Source of the DNA: Sulfurospirillum sp. UBA2217
Lineage (GTDB): Bacteria; Campylobacterota; Campylobacteria; Campylobacterales; Sulfurospirillaceae
NCBI GenBank assembly: GCA_002328495.1
Contig: DCUJ01000002.1
Location: forward strand, 85,388 to 149,387
Direction of reading: 5' to 3'
Length of the DNA: 64,000 bases
Made by a program: the position numbers and the translations under genes. Below, in pieces: positions 41,595 through 50,546 of this stretch; position 1 is the stretch's first letter; each line of letters starts with the position of its first letter. Under the pieces are notes generated by a model that searched no databases, had not been told where the DNA came from, and worked only from the letters and a program-made list of their open reading frames with translations.

Positions 41595-42653
41595 TTAACG
41601 CTTAGAGTAAACGTAAAGTGCGGCAAAACCTAAGAGTACTATCGGAAGTAAAATACCCACTTCTGAAACGATGACACCATTGGAGCTCAAACGGCTGAGC
41701 AAGAACAGTCCACTCCAAAGCATCAACGTCATAAATGCGAACAATGAAGATGTAAGTGCTATATTGAAATAACGCCCCATAACAGGAGCTTTGTGATACA
41801 AAAATACCACCAAAAAAGGAGCAAAAAGAGGAAAAAAGAGTTGATAAAAAAGTGTGGCTTTAATTTTCTGGGTATTCACCCCTTGCGTTTCAAAAAAGCG
41901 TAATGCATCCATTCCATCCACGATAGACAAGGTATGCTCATTTTGATACACAACATCCATAATACGAGGCTTGAAATTTTCCATTGCACGCAAGGTATCT
42001 CGTGTTTCTATCACAATACCTTTGTCTTCCAGCGTAGCGACTAATGGTTTATGCGTGATAAAAACATTCTCCAAAACCCAGTGATTCTCAATAAAACGAG
42101 CGGAAGATGCACGCATAATTTTGACAAGTTCAATCTCATTTGTCTCGAAAATACTCACATCGTATGCCATTTGCTTAAAAGGGTCAAGACGTTTAAAATA
42201 GATATAGTTGTTATCATGTTTTAGAAAAAGATCTTCAGAACTATTAGAGATACGATTGTATTTTTTGAGGTTGGTACTGTATTCGAACGCGTACGCAAAC
42301 TCTGTTGCATTAAGCGCGATATAGCACAGTGTTATTACTAAGGAAGTAAGAAAAAATGGTCGAATTAGGGCTTTTTTACTAATACTCGAAGCATACATGC
42401 AGATAAGTTCATTAGACTTTATCATTCCAAAATGCGTTACGATCATTCCAAAAACAATCGAGAGAGGCAAAACATAATTAACAGCATTCATCCCTTGAAA
42501 GAGGGCGTACAAGAGTTGCAAATTGGCTGATTCTGGAAGAGCATCATAGTTGCTTAAAAGATCAACACCCACATAGAAAAGGTCAAGCGCAATAAAAATA
42601 ATCACAAAATTTTTAAGATAATTCAAAACAATATAGCGCTCAAAAAGCCTCAT
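41595..42653 (-). CDS. LptF/LptG-family lipopolysaccharide export permease
   Basis: 352 residues from the ATG behind AGGAGAAGGA; an in-frame Met six codons earlier lies within pth. YjgP/YjgQ-type layout: three N-terminal helices (LFERYIVLNYLKNFVIIFI at the start), a periplasmic beta-jellyroll (about residues 120-260) and three C-terminal helices. It forms the LPS-extracting LptB2FG transporter with a partner coded elsewhere. Whether it is LptF or LptG cannot be settled from this copy alone. It overlaps pth by 4 bp. Confidence 0.88.
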   Translation of the reverse strand: MRLFERYIVLNYLKNFVIIFIALDLFYVGVDLLSNYDALPESANLQLLYALFQGMNAVNYVLPLSIVFGMIVTHFGMIKSNELICMYASSISKKALIRPFFLTSLVITLCYIALNATEFAYAFEYSTNLKKYNRISNSSEDLFLKHDNNYIYFKRLDPFKQMAYDVSIFETNEIELVKIMRASSARFIENHWVLENVFITHKPLVATLEDKGIVIETRDTLRAMENFKPRIMDVVYQNEHTLSIVDGMDALRFFETQGVNTQKIKATLFYQLFFPLFAPFLVVFLYHKAPVMGRYFNIALTSSLFAFMTLMLWSGLFLLSRLSSNGVIVSEVGILLPIVLLGFAALYVYSKR

Positions 42654-43225
42654 TCCTTCTCCTGCGTACAATGTGAATCTTTAAGGCTGTATTGTAGCGC
42701 AACTTCTTTTAAATCATTTGTGAGTAGCGCACGAACGCTTTTGCTTACATGTAAGATTAGTTGGGGTAAGAATTCTCTTTGGCATACAGAAAAATCGGAC
42801 AAAACATAGTGTGCTACATCGCTTTTATGCGTAGGTTTTCCAATACCAATGCGCACACGAATGTATTCTGCTCCTATATGCGCATCAATCGAACGAAGAC
42901 CATTGTGCCCACCGTGCCCACCACCCCTTTTAAAACGAAGGGTACCAAAAGGAAGATCCAAATCATCATGAATCACCACAATGTCATCGGGTTTAAAATA
43001 ATCACTAACAGCACGGACACTCTCACCCGAGAGATTCATGTAAGTCATGGGTTTTAGAAGTAATACCGATGGCGCTTTGACAAGCTCACCTTTGAATGCA
43101 CTTTTGGAGATTTTTTCACACGAAGAGAGGGTATCGACGAGTGTGTCGATAACCCTAAAACCAACATTGTGTCGGTTGTTTTTATACTGCGGCTCAGGGT
43201 TTCCCAATCCTACCACCAGTGTCAT
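42650..43225 (-). CDS. pth: Pth, peptidyl-tRNA hydrolase
   Basis: 191 residues: LVVGLGNPEPQYKNNRHNVGFRV holds the catalytic His (seen as NNRHNVGF); KPMTYMNLSGESV, DDLDLPFGTLRFKRGGGHGGHNGLRS and RIGIGKP follow. It recycles peptidyl-tRNAs released during translation. It stands 6 bp after rplY and overlaps the LptF/G gene. The rplY-pth pairing is widespread in bacteria. Confidence 0.97.
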   Translation of the reverse strand: MTLVVGLGNPEPQYKNNRHNVGFRVIDTLVDTLSSCEKISKSAFKGELVKAPSVLLLKPMTYMNLSGESVRAVSDYFKPDDIVVIHDDLDLPFGTLRFKRGGGHGGHNGLRSIDAHIGAEYIRVRIGIGKPTHKSDVAHYVLSDFSVCQREFLPQLILHVSKSVRALLTNDLKEVALQYSLKDSHCTQEKE

Positions 43226-43231
43226 AAAGCG

Positions 43232-43768
43232 TTACTTCGCTTTAATAACTCCGGCAACAGAAACACGAGCTTCGTCCATTACTGTTACGTTTGCTGGAAT
43301 TTCGATATCGCGAACCAACACAGTATCACCCACGTCTAAGTTATCCACATTGATTGTGAAATTGTTTGGCAAATTTTCTGCCGTACATTTTACAGTCAAA
43401 CGTTTTTTGGACTGGATAAGAACACCTTTGTTCTTTGTTCCTTTTGGAAGACCTACCAATACTACGGGAACCAAATATTTAGTTAAAACACCTGGAAGTG
43501 CTAGACGTAAATCAACATGTAAAAGATTGCTGTTTACTGGGTCTCTTTGGTAGTCTTGAATGACGACATTATAGACATTATCCGCTACTTTTACAGGAAA
43601 AATAAGTGTCTCTTTATTCTTTGCTGCCTTGATGAATTCATTCGCTTTAAATGCAGCATTGATGTTTTGCTCACCCTTACCGTAAATATTAGCAATTAGA
43701 TATCCATCTCTTCTGAGGGCTTTGGTTGCCTTCTTCTCGATACTATCTCTAAGTATGCCTTCTAACAT
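43232..43768 (-). CDS. rplY: ribosomal protein bL25 (long, CTC form)
   Basis: 178 residues: an N-terminal 5S rRNA-binding domain (RRDGYLIANIYGKGEQN, VIQDYQRDPVNSNLLHVDL) plus the C-terminal TL5/CTC beta domain (GVLTKYLVPVVLVG, GDTVLVRDIEIP). It is a 50S protein at the central protuberance. It has its own -10 box at 43800-43805 and is co-transcribed with pth. Confidence 0.95.
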   Translation of the reverse strand: MLEGILRDSIEKKATKALRRDGYLIANIYGKGEQNINAAFKANEFIKAAKNKETLIFPVKVADNVYNVVIQDYQRDPVNSNLLHVDLRLALPGVLTKYLVPVVLVGLPKGTKNKGVLIQSKKRLTVKCTAENLPNNFTINVDNLDVGDTVLVRDIEIPANVTVMDEARVSVAGVIKAK

Positions 43769-43799
43769 AATAATGTCCTTTGTAAAAAATTAGGGATGG

Positions 43800-43805
43800 A
43801 TTATA
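43800..43805 (-). promoter_or_regulatory. -10 box TATAAT of rplY
   Basis: Minus-strand GAGTATAATCC, 32 bp upstream of the rplY ATG and its AAAGGA site, in the 66-bp gap after pilT. Confidence 0.6.
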
Positions 43806-43834
43806 CTCAAAACAGTCTTATAAGCGCATAAAAT

Positions 43835-45028
43835 TTATTGCTTCAATCCAATAATGTCTTTATCATTTTCCCGTGTCGAACTCAACACTGTTTCACTACG
43901 ACGTACCTCTTTTTGTGTTTTATCGGCATCAAAATAGTCTAAAGCCAACGTGATATCATTGCGACTGGTAGAAGCTTTGATGGCTTCATCACGCGAAATT
44001 CTACCCTCCGCATACAAACCTAAAAGCGATTGATCAAAGGTTTGTGTTTTATAAACATCTTTACCCTCTTTAATGGCATCGGGGATTTCGCTCTCGCGTC
44101 CTTCTAATATCAAGGCTTCTATACGCGCATTTTTAATTAAAATTTCCACAGCCGCCGTTCTTCCCTTATCAATGGTCTTTACCAAGCGTTGAGAAACAAC
44201 TCCTTGTAACACAGAGGAGAGGGACATTTTAATACGATTTTGTTCATTCCCAGGAAACATACCAATAATACGTCCAATCGTCTCTTTGGTATCCATAGTA
44301 TGAAGTGTTGAGAGGACTAAGTGACCAGTTTCTGCTGCATGCATTGCCGTTTCAATGGTTTCAAGATCACGCATCTCCCCTACCAAAATAACATCAGGGT
44401 CTTCACGAAGTGCGGCACGCAACGAGTCTGCAAAAGAGAGTGCATCTTGCCCAATGGCACGTTGATTGACGATGCAATTATCGTCTTTATAAATAAATTC
44501 GACAGGATCTTCAATGGTAATAATATGTTTTTTATGCAAATGATTGATACGATTAATCATGGATGCTAACGTGGTTGTTTTACCACTTCCCGTGGGTCCA
44601 GTAACTAAAACAAGCCCTCTTGAGAGATCACACAGTGAATTAATAACAGGAGGTAAGCGCAAACTTTCAATGGTAGGGAGCACCATAGGAATCGTTCTAA
44701 AAACAGCCGAAACACCATCGACTTGAAAAAACATATTGACACGAAAGCGGTAATCGTCATTGAGTTTAAAGGTGAAGTCAATATTTTTTTTCTCTATAAA
44801 TTCATGAAATCGCCCTCGCAAAAGTTCTTTGGAAAGCATCACTCCATCAGAATGGCTTAAAATTTCTTTTGAAAAAGGGATGATTTCACCATTGATACGC
44901 CCCCTGATACTTGTCCCTGTCTTTACATGTAAATCGCTTCCATTGTTTTCGACCAATTTACTCAAATAAAATTTCAGCTTTTTGGTCATCTCAAAGGTGA
45001 GTTCGCTAACATTAACCTCTTGTTGCAT
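43835..45028 (-). CDS. pilT: PilT-family twitching-motility (retraction) ATPase
   Basis: 397 residues. The N-terminal domain has NGSDLHVKTGTSIRGRINGE; the RecA core has Walker A GPTGSGKTTTLASMI, Asp box EDPVEFI, Walker B DPDVILVGEMRDLET and the His box HAAETGHLVLSTLHT, followed by PilT-specific AAVEILI. It depolymerises type IV pili or powers a related secretion/uptake apparatus. No pilin or pilus assembly gene is near. It sits between tal and rplY, so its partner machinery must be elsewhere. A TTACATGTAA copy encodes LHVK in the N-terminal motif. Confidence 0.9.
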   Translation of the reverse strand: MQQEVNVSELTFEMTKKLKFYLSKLVENNGSDLHVKTGTSIRGRINGEIIPFSKEILSHSDGVMLSKELLRGRFHEFIEKKNIDFTFKLNDDYRFRVNMFFQVDGVSAVFRTIPMVLPTIESLRLPPVINSLCDLSRGLVLVTGPTGSGKTTTLASMINRINHLHKKHIITIEDPVEFIYKDDNCIVNQRAIGQDALSFADSLRAALREDPDVILVGEMRDLETIETAMHAAETGHLVLSTLHTMDTKETIGRIIGMFPGNEQNRIKMSLSSVLQGVVSQRLVKTIDKGRTAAVEILIKNARIEALILEGRESEIPDAIKEGKDVYKTQTFDQSLLGLYAEGRISRDEAIKASTSRNDITLALDYFDADKTQKEVRRSETVLSSTRENDKDIIGLKQ

Positions 45029-45038
45029 GGTGTTTTCC

Positions 45039-46031
45039 TTACTCTAGTGCAGTTAGTATCTCTATAAATGCTTCTTTAAAACTTTTTAAACCCTCTTGCA
45101 TCAAGGTCTCATACACCTGATCTATATCAATTCCATTGGCACTTAGCGCATTAAAAAAGTTATCAATATCTTTGGATGAGGGCACTGCATTGCTTTTTTT
45201 AGGTGCAATATGAATAAACGCGTTAATGGTCTCAAGAGGTGCCGTGTTAATCGCATTTTTAACCAATAATTCCGTAATATAATACTCAGGCTTCAAGATA
45301 TCACCCTTAACACCCGTACTTGCAAACAAAGCACGAACATTGGGAAGTCCGTATGCTTCAATCATCACATAACACCGTAATGCATTCATAATCCCCACAC
45401 GAGAAGTCACAAAATCTGCCTCTTTGAGCCTTGCATCCAACATTCGATCAAAACGACTTACGAAGATACTAACGACTGCTTTAGGTAAAACGCTTTTATC
45501 TTCATATTTTTGATTTGCACGCGCAAACGCTTCTAAACACTTTTGTGTTTGCAAGGGTGAAAAAATAAGCGTTGCATTGACATGAATTCCCTCACTCAAA
45601 AGTGCCTCCATCGCCATAAAGCCAGCATCCGTTGCAGGAACTTTAATCATAACATTGGGATACCCAATCGCTTGAAACAAGCGCTTTCCTTCTTCCACAG
45701 TACCTTGCGCATCATCGCACAAAAAAGGATCTACTTCAATACTAATAAAACCATCATCACCCTTTTCATACAAAGGCAACAGTGCATGTGCGGCAAGCTT
45801 GATATCGTGGATGGCAAGCGTTTCATACACCTCTTTTGCGGGTTTACCTTTGAGTGCTTTTTTATCTTCCACATACGCCTTAGAGCCTAAAAAAGCTGAT
45901 TTAAAAATAGAAGGGTTACTCGTAGCTGCTGTAATAATATTGTGCTCAATTAAGGTTCCAAATTCACCCGCTAAAAAACTCCGTTCGACAAAATCACACC
46001 AAAGCGAAAAATGTATTTCGTTGTTATACAT
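45039..46031 (-). CDS. tal: Tal, transaldolase
   Basis: 330 residues, TalB-type beta/alpha barrel: AATSNPSIFKSA, EVDPFLCDD, YPNVMIKVPATDAGF with the Schiff-base lysine in VMIKVPAT, NATLIFS, SIFVSRFDRMLD and FASTGVKGD. It moves a dihydroxyacetone unit in the pentose phosphate pathway. It lies 12 bp after serB and 10 bp before pilT. In C. jejuni serB, tal and the che genes are also neighbours, as I recall. Confidence 0.95.
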   Translation of the reverse strand: MYNNEIHFSLWCDFVERSFLAGEFGTLIEHNIITAATSNPSIFKSAFLGSKAYVEDKKALKGKPAKEVYETLAIHDIKLAAHALLPLYEKGDDGFISIEVDPFLCDDAQGTVEEGKRLFQAIGYPNVMIKVPATDAGFMAMEALLSEGIHVNATLIFSPLQTQKCLEAFARANQKYEDKSVLPKAVVSIFVSRFDRMLDARLKEADFVTSRVGIMNALRCYVMIEAYGLPNVRALFASTGVKGDILKPEYYITELLVKNAINTAPLETINAFIHIAPKKSNAVPSSKDIDNFFNALSANGIDIDQVYETLMQEGLKSFKEAFIEILTALE

Positions 46032-46043
46032 AAAATTTACCTT

Positions 46044-46667
46044 TTAAATAAAATGAAGTAATTGTCGCATATCGCGCTCATCGATGACAATGGTCGCAGC
46101 AGCTTTTAAAATAGGTTTTGCGCAAAAAGCAACTTTTGTATCGGCATACGCAAACATCGACACATCATTCGCACCATCCCCCACAGCTATGGTATTTTGT
46201 GGACTTACATGTAAAAGGGTTTGAAGACGTTTCATCATATCGCCTTTTGAGTAGCCAAACATCATATCGCCTCCAACCAAACCACTCAACTTTCCATCTC
46301 TTACATGTAACACGTTAGCAAAATCTGCATCAAATCCTAAGATGGCTTTGGCAGGAGTAGTCGCAATGCGAAACCCTCCGCTAAAAACAACCACCGTATA
46401 GCCTTGTGCTTTTAATCCAGCGATTGCTTCAATGGCGCCATTCATCAGAGGCAAATTGGCACAAATCGCCTCTGCTTTTTTCGCATCTAAGCCTTGAAGC
46501 AATCCCACACGTGTAGTAAGACTCTCAAAAAAATCAAGCTCCCCTTGCATCGCTTTTTCTGTAATTGCCGATACTTGCTCTTCTACACCTCTTTCTTTGG
46601 CTAAAAAATCGATGGTTTCTCCATCCATAAGCGTGGAGTCAAAATCAAACACACATAATTTCATCAC
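46044..46667 (-). CDS. serB: SerB, phosphoserine phosphatase
   Basis: 207 residues of HAD type: CVFDFDSTLMDGETID (nucleophile and acid Asp), VVVFSGGFRIA with the conserved Ser, GYSKGDMMKRL with Lys, and VGDGANDVSMFAYAD. It performs the last step of serine synthesis. The N-terminal ACT domain of E. coli SerB is absent, as is usual in this group. Two TTACATGTAA copies lie 96 bp apart in this small gene (Leu-His-Val both times). Confidence 0.95.
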   Translation of the reverse strand: MMKLCVFDFDSTLMDGETIDFLAKERGVEEQVSAITEKAMQGELDFFESLTTRVGLLQGLDAKKAEAICANLPLMNGAIEAIAGLKAQGYTVVVFSGGFRIATTPAKAILGFDADFANVLHVRDGKLSGLVGGDMMFGYSKGDMMKRLQTLLHVSPQNTIAVGDGANDVSMFAYADTKVAFCAKPILKAAATIVIDERDMRQLLHFI

Positions 46668-46690
46668 TTGTTAATCCTAAGCATTTTTAT

Positions 46691-46696
46691 TATAAT
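46691..46696 (+). promoter_or_regulatory. -10 box TATAAT of the MTHFR-like gene, overlapping a reverse -10 for serB
   Basis: TTATTATAATAC in the 59-bp divergent spacer gives TATAAT on the plus strand, 30 bp before the MTHFR-like ATG, and TATTAT on the minus strand, 20-25 bp before serB. The two promoters probably overlap. Confidence 0.5.
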
Positions 46697-46726
46697 ACAA
46701 AAAAACTAGTAACAAACGGATAAAAT

Positions 46727-47638
46727 ATGGTCGAATCTTTCATCGAGAAATTACGTCACGATAGCTTTTTAACACTTGAGACCACACCCATGCACGAACC
46801 CACGTTTGAGCCTATCATCGAAAAACTCATACAGTACGATTTAGCAAAATGTATAGATGGATTTAGCACCACGGACAATCCTCTAGCCCGCCTTAAATAC
46901 AATGCTTTTTTTGGAGCACTAAAATTACAAAATGCTTTTCATAAGCCTGTTATCACCACAATGAGTATGCGTGATCGCAACAAAATAGCGTTACAATCTG
47001 ACCTTTTAGGGGCAAACGAACATCATCTTCGTACCATTCTTTGTCTCACAGGAGATCCTGCAAGTGCGAGTGACCAACCCAATCTCAAAGGCGTGTTTGA
47101 GGGAAATAGTACCCTTTTGATGGATATTATCCACTGTTTTAATGCAGGCATTGACCATTCAGGTAAACCGTTTAAAACCCATCCAAAACCCATCTACCCT
47201 TTTGCTGTTTGCAATGCACACGCCAACATACCTAAAAATCTCATGAAAAAAATGCACACTAAGATAGCGCATGGTGCGGTGGGTATTATCACGCAACCTG
47301 TGTACAGCACAGAAAATGCAACCATGCTTTTGGAGCTGCTTGAAGGTGCTCATGAAGGGTGCAAAAACGAACATAAAACAGAGCTTATTTTAGGATTTTT
47401 TCCCATCGTTCGTCTTCGAACAGCCCAGTTTTTAGCGGCACATGTTCCTGGAATTCATGTACCTTCTTTATGGATGGAAAAATTAACGCGGGCTAAAAAA
47501 ATCAGCGAAGAGGAAGAAAAAAAGGTAGGGCTTGAACTCTCCGTTCAAACCTTCAAAGAACTCCAACGCATACACCCAAAAATTCATATGATGAGTGCCA
47601 ATAACTTTGAATTGGTACGTGATATTTTAAAAGCCTAA
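46727..47638 (+). CDS. methylenetetrahydrofolate reductase-like protein
   Basis: 303 residues. The MTHFR barrel signs are visible: catalytic-type Glu in LTLETTP, DGFSTTDNPLARL, TTMSMRDRN, LRTILCLTGDPAS, GAVGIITQPVYS and LGFFPIVRLRTAQFLA. It would reduce 5,10-methylene-THF to 5-methyl-THF with FAD. It is more divergent than classical MetF, so a MetF paralogue or a methyl-branch reductase is possible. It is a single-gene unit with its own promoter and a perfect terminator. Confidence 0.78.
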   Translation: MVESFIEKLRHDSFLTLETTPMHEPTFEPIIEKLIQYDLAKCIDGFSTTDNPLARLKYNAFFGALKLQNAFHKPVITTMSMRDRNKIALQSDLLGANEHHLRTILCLTGDPASASDQPNLKGVFEGNSTLLMDIIHCFNAGIDHSGKPFKTHPKPIYPFAVCNAHANIPKNLMKKMHTKIAHGAVGIITQPVYSTENATMLLELLEGAHEGCKNEHKTELILGFFPIVRLRTAQFLAAHVPGIHVPSLWMEKLTRAKKISEEEEKKVGLELSVQTFKELQRIHPKIHMMSANNFELVRDILKA

Positions 47639-47661
47639 AAAAAGAATTTTTTTAGGCTTTT
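47629..47661. terminator. bidirectional rho-independent terminator between the MTHFR-like gene and cheW
   Basis: AAAAGCCTAAAAAAA (47629-47643) and TTTTTTTAGGCTTTT (47647-47661) pair perfectly over 15 bp with a GAA loop. The stem begins inside the last codons of the plus-strand gene. Flanking A and T runs let it work on both strands. Confidence 0.85.
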
Positions 47662-47666
47662 ACGTT

Positions 47667-48161
47667 TTAGAAATCTCTTTTTAAAAGTTGCTCCACTTTC
47701 AAAATGGTCAAGATACTATCATCACGCATTCCAATGCCATACACCAACCCTTTTTCTGCATGAATCGTCTCAGGCGGAGGTCCAATGTGACTGCCTTTAA
47801 TACGAATAGCTTCGGTGAGTCTGTCAATAACAAACCCTGCGGTATTATCCCGTCCTTTCATAACGATGTAGCGTGTGTCTTCGCTTACCTTGGAAGGTTC
47901 CATTTTAAATTTACGTCGTAAATCAATCAAAGGAATAACGCTTCCACGAAGATTAAAAACACCTAAAATATAATCAGGAACACTAGGAACCCGTGTGTAT
48001 TCAATAGGCTTAATAATCTCTTGAATACTCAAAATAGGCACCGCATACTCTTCTTGCCCTATAATAAAACCTACCAGTTGGACAACATCATCCTCTTTCT
48101 TTTGTGGCTCTTCAATCTGCTTTTGTTGTTTTTGCACAATTTGATTGAGTTTATCATTCAT
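47667..48161 (-). CDS. cheW: CheW, chemotaxis coupling protein
   Basis: 164 residues of the CheW SH3-like fold: VQLVGFIIGQEEYAVPI, IQEIIKPIEYTRVPSVPDYILGVFNLRGSVIPLIDL (seen as GVFNLRGSVIPLIDL), DTRYIV and GFVIDRLTEAIRI. It links chemoreceptors such as the one at 28.7 kb to CheA. It is the last gene of the cheV-cheA-cheW set, 14 bp after cheA. Confidence 0.96.
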   Translation of the reverse strand: MNDKLNQIVQKQQKQIEEPQKKEDDVVQLVGFIIGQEEYAVPILSIQEIIKPIEYTRVPSVPDYILGVFNLRGSVIPLIDLRRKFKMEPSKVSEDTRYIVMKGRDNTAGFVIDRLTEAIRIKGSHIGPPPETIHAEKGLVYGIGMRDDSILTILKVEQLLKRDF

Positions 48162-48175
48162 CGCGATGTCCCCAC

Positions 48176-50536
48176 TTATAGTTTTATATTTTTTCGAACA
48201 ACACTCTCAAGGTATTCAGGAGAGTATGGTTTCGTGATGTATTCACTCATGCCCGATTCCACGCCTCTTAGTCTATCAGACTTAGAGGTACGAGAGGTAA
48301 CAGCAATGAGTGGAAGGTTTTTGTATTTAGAATACTTACGAATTTCGCCTGCTAAAGTATAGCCATCCATGCGTGGCATTTCGATGTCAATCAGCACCGC
48401 ATCAATACTGTATTCAGCCGATTTTAGCATATTAAGCGCTTCTTGACCATTGGAAGCTTCGATTACTTTAACACCAATGGGCTCCATGGACTTTTTCATA
48501 ATATTACGATCCATAGCACTATCATCTACCGCTAAAACCACATAATCGCTGGGTTGTGTTTTTGTTTTTACGGCAGTCTCAGAAGAAGCTCTGATATCAA
48601 CGGTGATACCTTTGGCTAAATTCATCAGTGCTGCCACATCAATAATCAAAGTGACACGTCCATCACCCCGAATGGTTGCCCCCGCAATGCCTTCAATGCC
48701 TTGGAGATAATCGCCTAAAGACTTAATAACAATCTCTTCTTGTCCTACCAAGGTATCGACCACAACTCCCAGCTTGGACTCTGCTAGACCAATAACTACG
48801 ACATAGGTGTGTTCGGCACCTTCATACACCTGTTTGACACCAAAAATGTCAGAAAGACGCACAAGAGAGAGAACCTCGTCACGTAACCGTAAAACGTTTT
48901 TGCCTTCAATGGTATAAATTTCATCCAATGGAATACGCACCGTTTCTAAAACCGATGCCAATGGAATCGCATAATACTCCTCTTGCGCTCCTACCAACAA
49001 GGCTTGGATAATCGCAAGTGTCAATGGAATTTTGAGTTTAATCACCGTTCCACGTCCCAGTTCACTGTCAACATCGATGATACCATTGAGTTTTTCAATA
49101 TTGGTTTTAACAACATCCATTCCCACACCACGTCCTGAAACATTGGTCACCACTTTAGCCGTAGAAAGGGAAGGTTTAAAGATGAGGGCAAATGCCTCTT
49201 TATCACTCATGCCATCGGCTTCACGCTCGCTGATCATTCCTTTTTCAATGGCTTTAGAACGCAAGATATCTGGATCCAACCCATTCCCATCATCTGTAAT
49301 TTCGATGACGATATGATTACCTTCATTGTACGCTTTTAGCTGAATCAGTCCTACTTCTGATTTTCCTTTTAGAAGCCTTGCTTTACCATTTTCAATCCCA
49401 TGATCACACGAGTTTCGAATGATGTGAACCAAAGGATCGCCAATCTCTTCAACGATTGATTTGTCAAGTTCCGTCTCTTCTCCCGAAATTTCAAGCTCAA
49501 TTTGCTTTCCAAGTTCACGAGAAAGATCACGCACCATACGTGGGAATTTATTAAAGACTTTAGCGATAGGAAGCATACGTGTTTTCATAACCGCTATTTG
49601 TAAATCTGTCGTTACCAAAGAAATCGATGAAACCACTTGATTAAGCTCTTCTAAAAACTTTTCACCCTCGTAACGCTCTTCAACGTCATCATAAATTTTC
49701 AACAATCGGTTTTTACCCAAAACGAGTTCACCAATTAAATTCATCAAGTGGTCTAAGCGCTTGACTTCAACCCTGATGGTCTGCTCCATAGCACTTGCTG
49801 CCTCTTTTTTGGCAGGTGTATTGGCGGCCGATGCATCTGCACGAGGTGCTGAGGGTCTTGCACTGCTCTTTTTGTCCTCACCATCGTCATCATCGTCATC
49901 ATCTTGTGACAAACTTGCCGTCGTGGGAGCTACGGGAGCTGGCGTTGGTGTGACTGGTTTTGCTACACCAGAAGATTCGCGTCGTTTTTTATCTTCTTCT
50001 TTACGCATTTTTAACAAACGCTCTATTTCATCTTCAACTTCTTGGTCACTGAGCTTCGAATAGTCCTTATTGTCGTCTTCAATGACAGGGGCTACCTCTG
50101 CTTTAGGTTTTTCTGAAGTTACCGCAGGAGCTGTGTTGCCATCTTCACCACTAGAAATTGCATCCAAACGGGTACAAATATCGGTGATATCAAGCCCAAT
50201 AGAAGTGTCATTGCCATTGTCGCGAATGGCGTGTAAAAGTGCTTTCATCAAATCAATAGACTCTAAGACAACGTCCATCACATGGTTTTTAAGCTTCAAT
50301 TCACCGTGTCGGGCTTTATTGAGAACATCTTCCATGTGGTGTGTTAAATGGGTTAAAACATCAAAATTTAAAAATGATGATGAACCTTTAATCGTATGCG
50401 CAACCCTAAAAATACTGTTAAGCAGTTCTAAGTCGTCGGGATTAGCCTCAAGCTCTACCAAATTCTGATCGATTTGTTCAATAAGTTCGAACGCTTCAAC
50501 CAAAAAATCTTCTAAAATTTCTTGAATATCTTCCAT
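48176..50536 (-). CDS. cheA: CheA histidine kinase with C-terminal receiver domain (CheAY)
   Basis: 786 residues. P1 Hpt has H47 in FRVAHTIKGSSSF. A linker of Pro/Thr/Ala includes a run of seven Asp near residue 215. P3 dimerisation (HLMNLIGELVLGKNRLL), P4 ATPase (DPLVHIIRNSCDHGIE, DDGNGL, GRGVGMDVV), P5 CheW-like, and a C-terminal receiver (LAVDDSAMDRN, LIDIEMPRMDGY, TSRTSKSD, ITKPYSP) follow. The fused receiver is the rule in epsilonproteobacteria and may act as a phosphate sink. It lies 10 bp after cheV. Confidence 0.97.
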   Translation of the reverse strand: MEDIQEILEDFLVEAFELIEQIDQNLVELEANPDDLELLNSIFRVAHTIKGSSSFLNFDVLTHLTHHMEDVLNKARHGELKLKNHVMDVVLESIDLMKALLHAIRDNGNDTSIGLDITDICTRLDAISSGEDGNTAPAVTSEKPKAEVAPVIEDDNKDYSKLSDQEVEDEIERLLKMRKEEDKKRRESSGVAKPVTPTPAPVAPTTASLSQDDDDDDDGEDKKSSARPSAPRADASAANTPAKKEAASAMEQTIRVEVKRLDHLMNLIGELVLGKNRLLKIYDDVEERYEGEKFLEELNQVVSSISLVTTDLQIAVMKTRMLPIAKVFNKFPRMVRDLSRELGKQIELEISGEETELDKSIVEEIGDPLVHIIRNSCDHGIENGKARLLKGKSEVGLIQLKAYNEGNHIVIEITDDGNGLDPDILRSKAIEKGMISEREADGMSDKEAFALIFKPSLSTAKVVTNVSGRGVGMDVVKTNIEKLNGIIDVDSELGRGTVIKLKIPLTLAIIQALLVGAQEEYYAIPLASVLETVRIPLDEIYTIEGKNVLRLRDEVLSLVRLSDIFGVKQVYEGAEHTYVVVIGLAESKLGVVVDTLVGQEEIVIKSLGDYLQGIEGIAGATIRGDGRVTLIIDVAALMNLAKGITVDIRASSETAVKTKTQPSDYVVLAVDDSAMDRNIMKKSMEPIGVKVIEASNGQEALNMLKSAEYSIDAVLIDIEMPRMDGYTLAGEIRKYSKYKNLPLIAVTSRTSKSDRLRGVESGMSEYITKPYSPEYLESVVRKNIKL
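49882..49903. repeat. CATCGTCAT tandem repeat in cheA coding the poly-Asp linker
   Basis: Two units of CATCGTCAT plus flanking triplets code for seven Asp in the flexible CheA linker. Triplet repeats of this kind can vary in length without a frameshift. Confidence 0.6.
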
Positions 50537-50546
50537 CGTTCTACCC

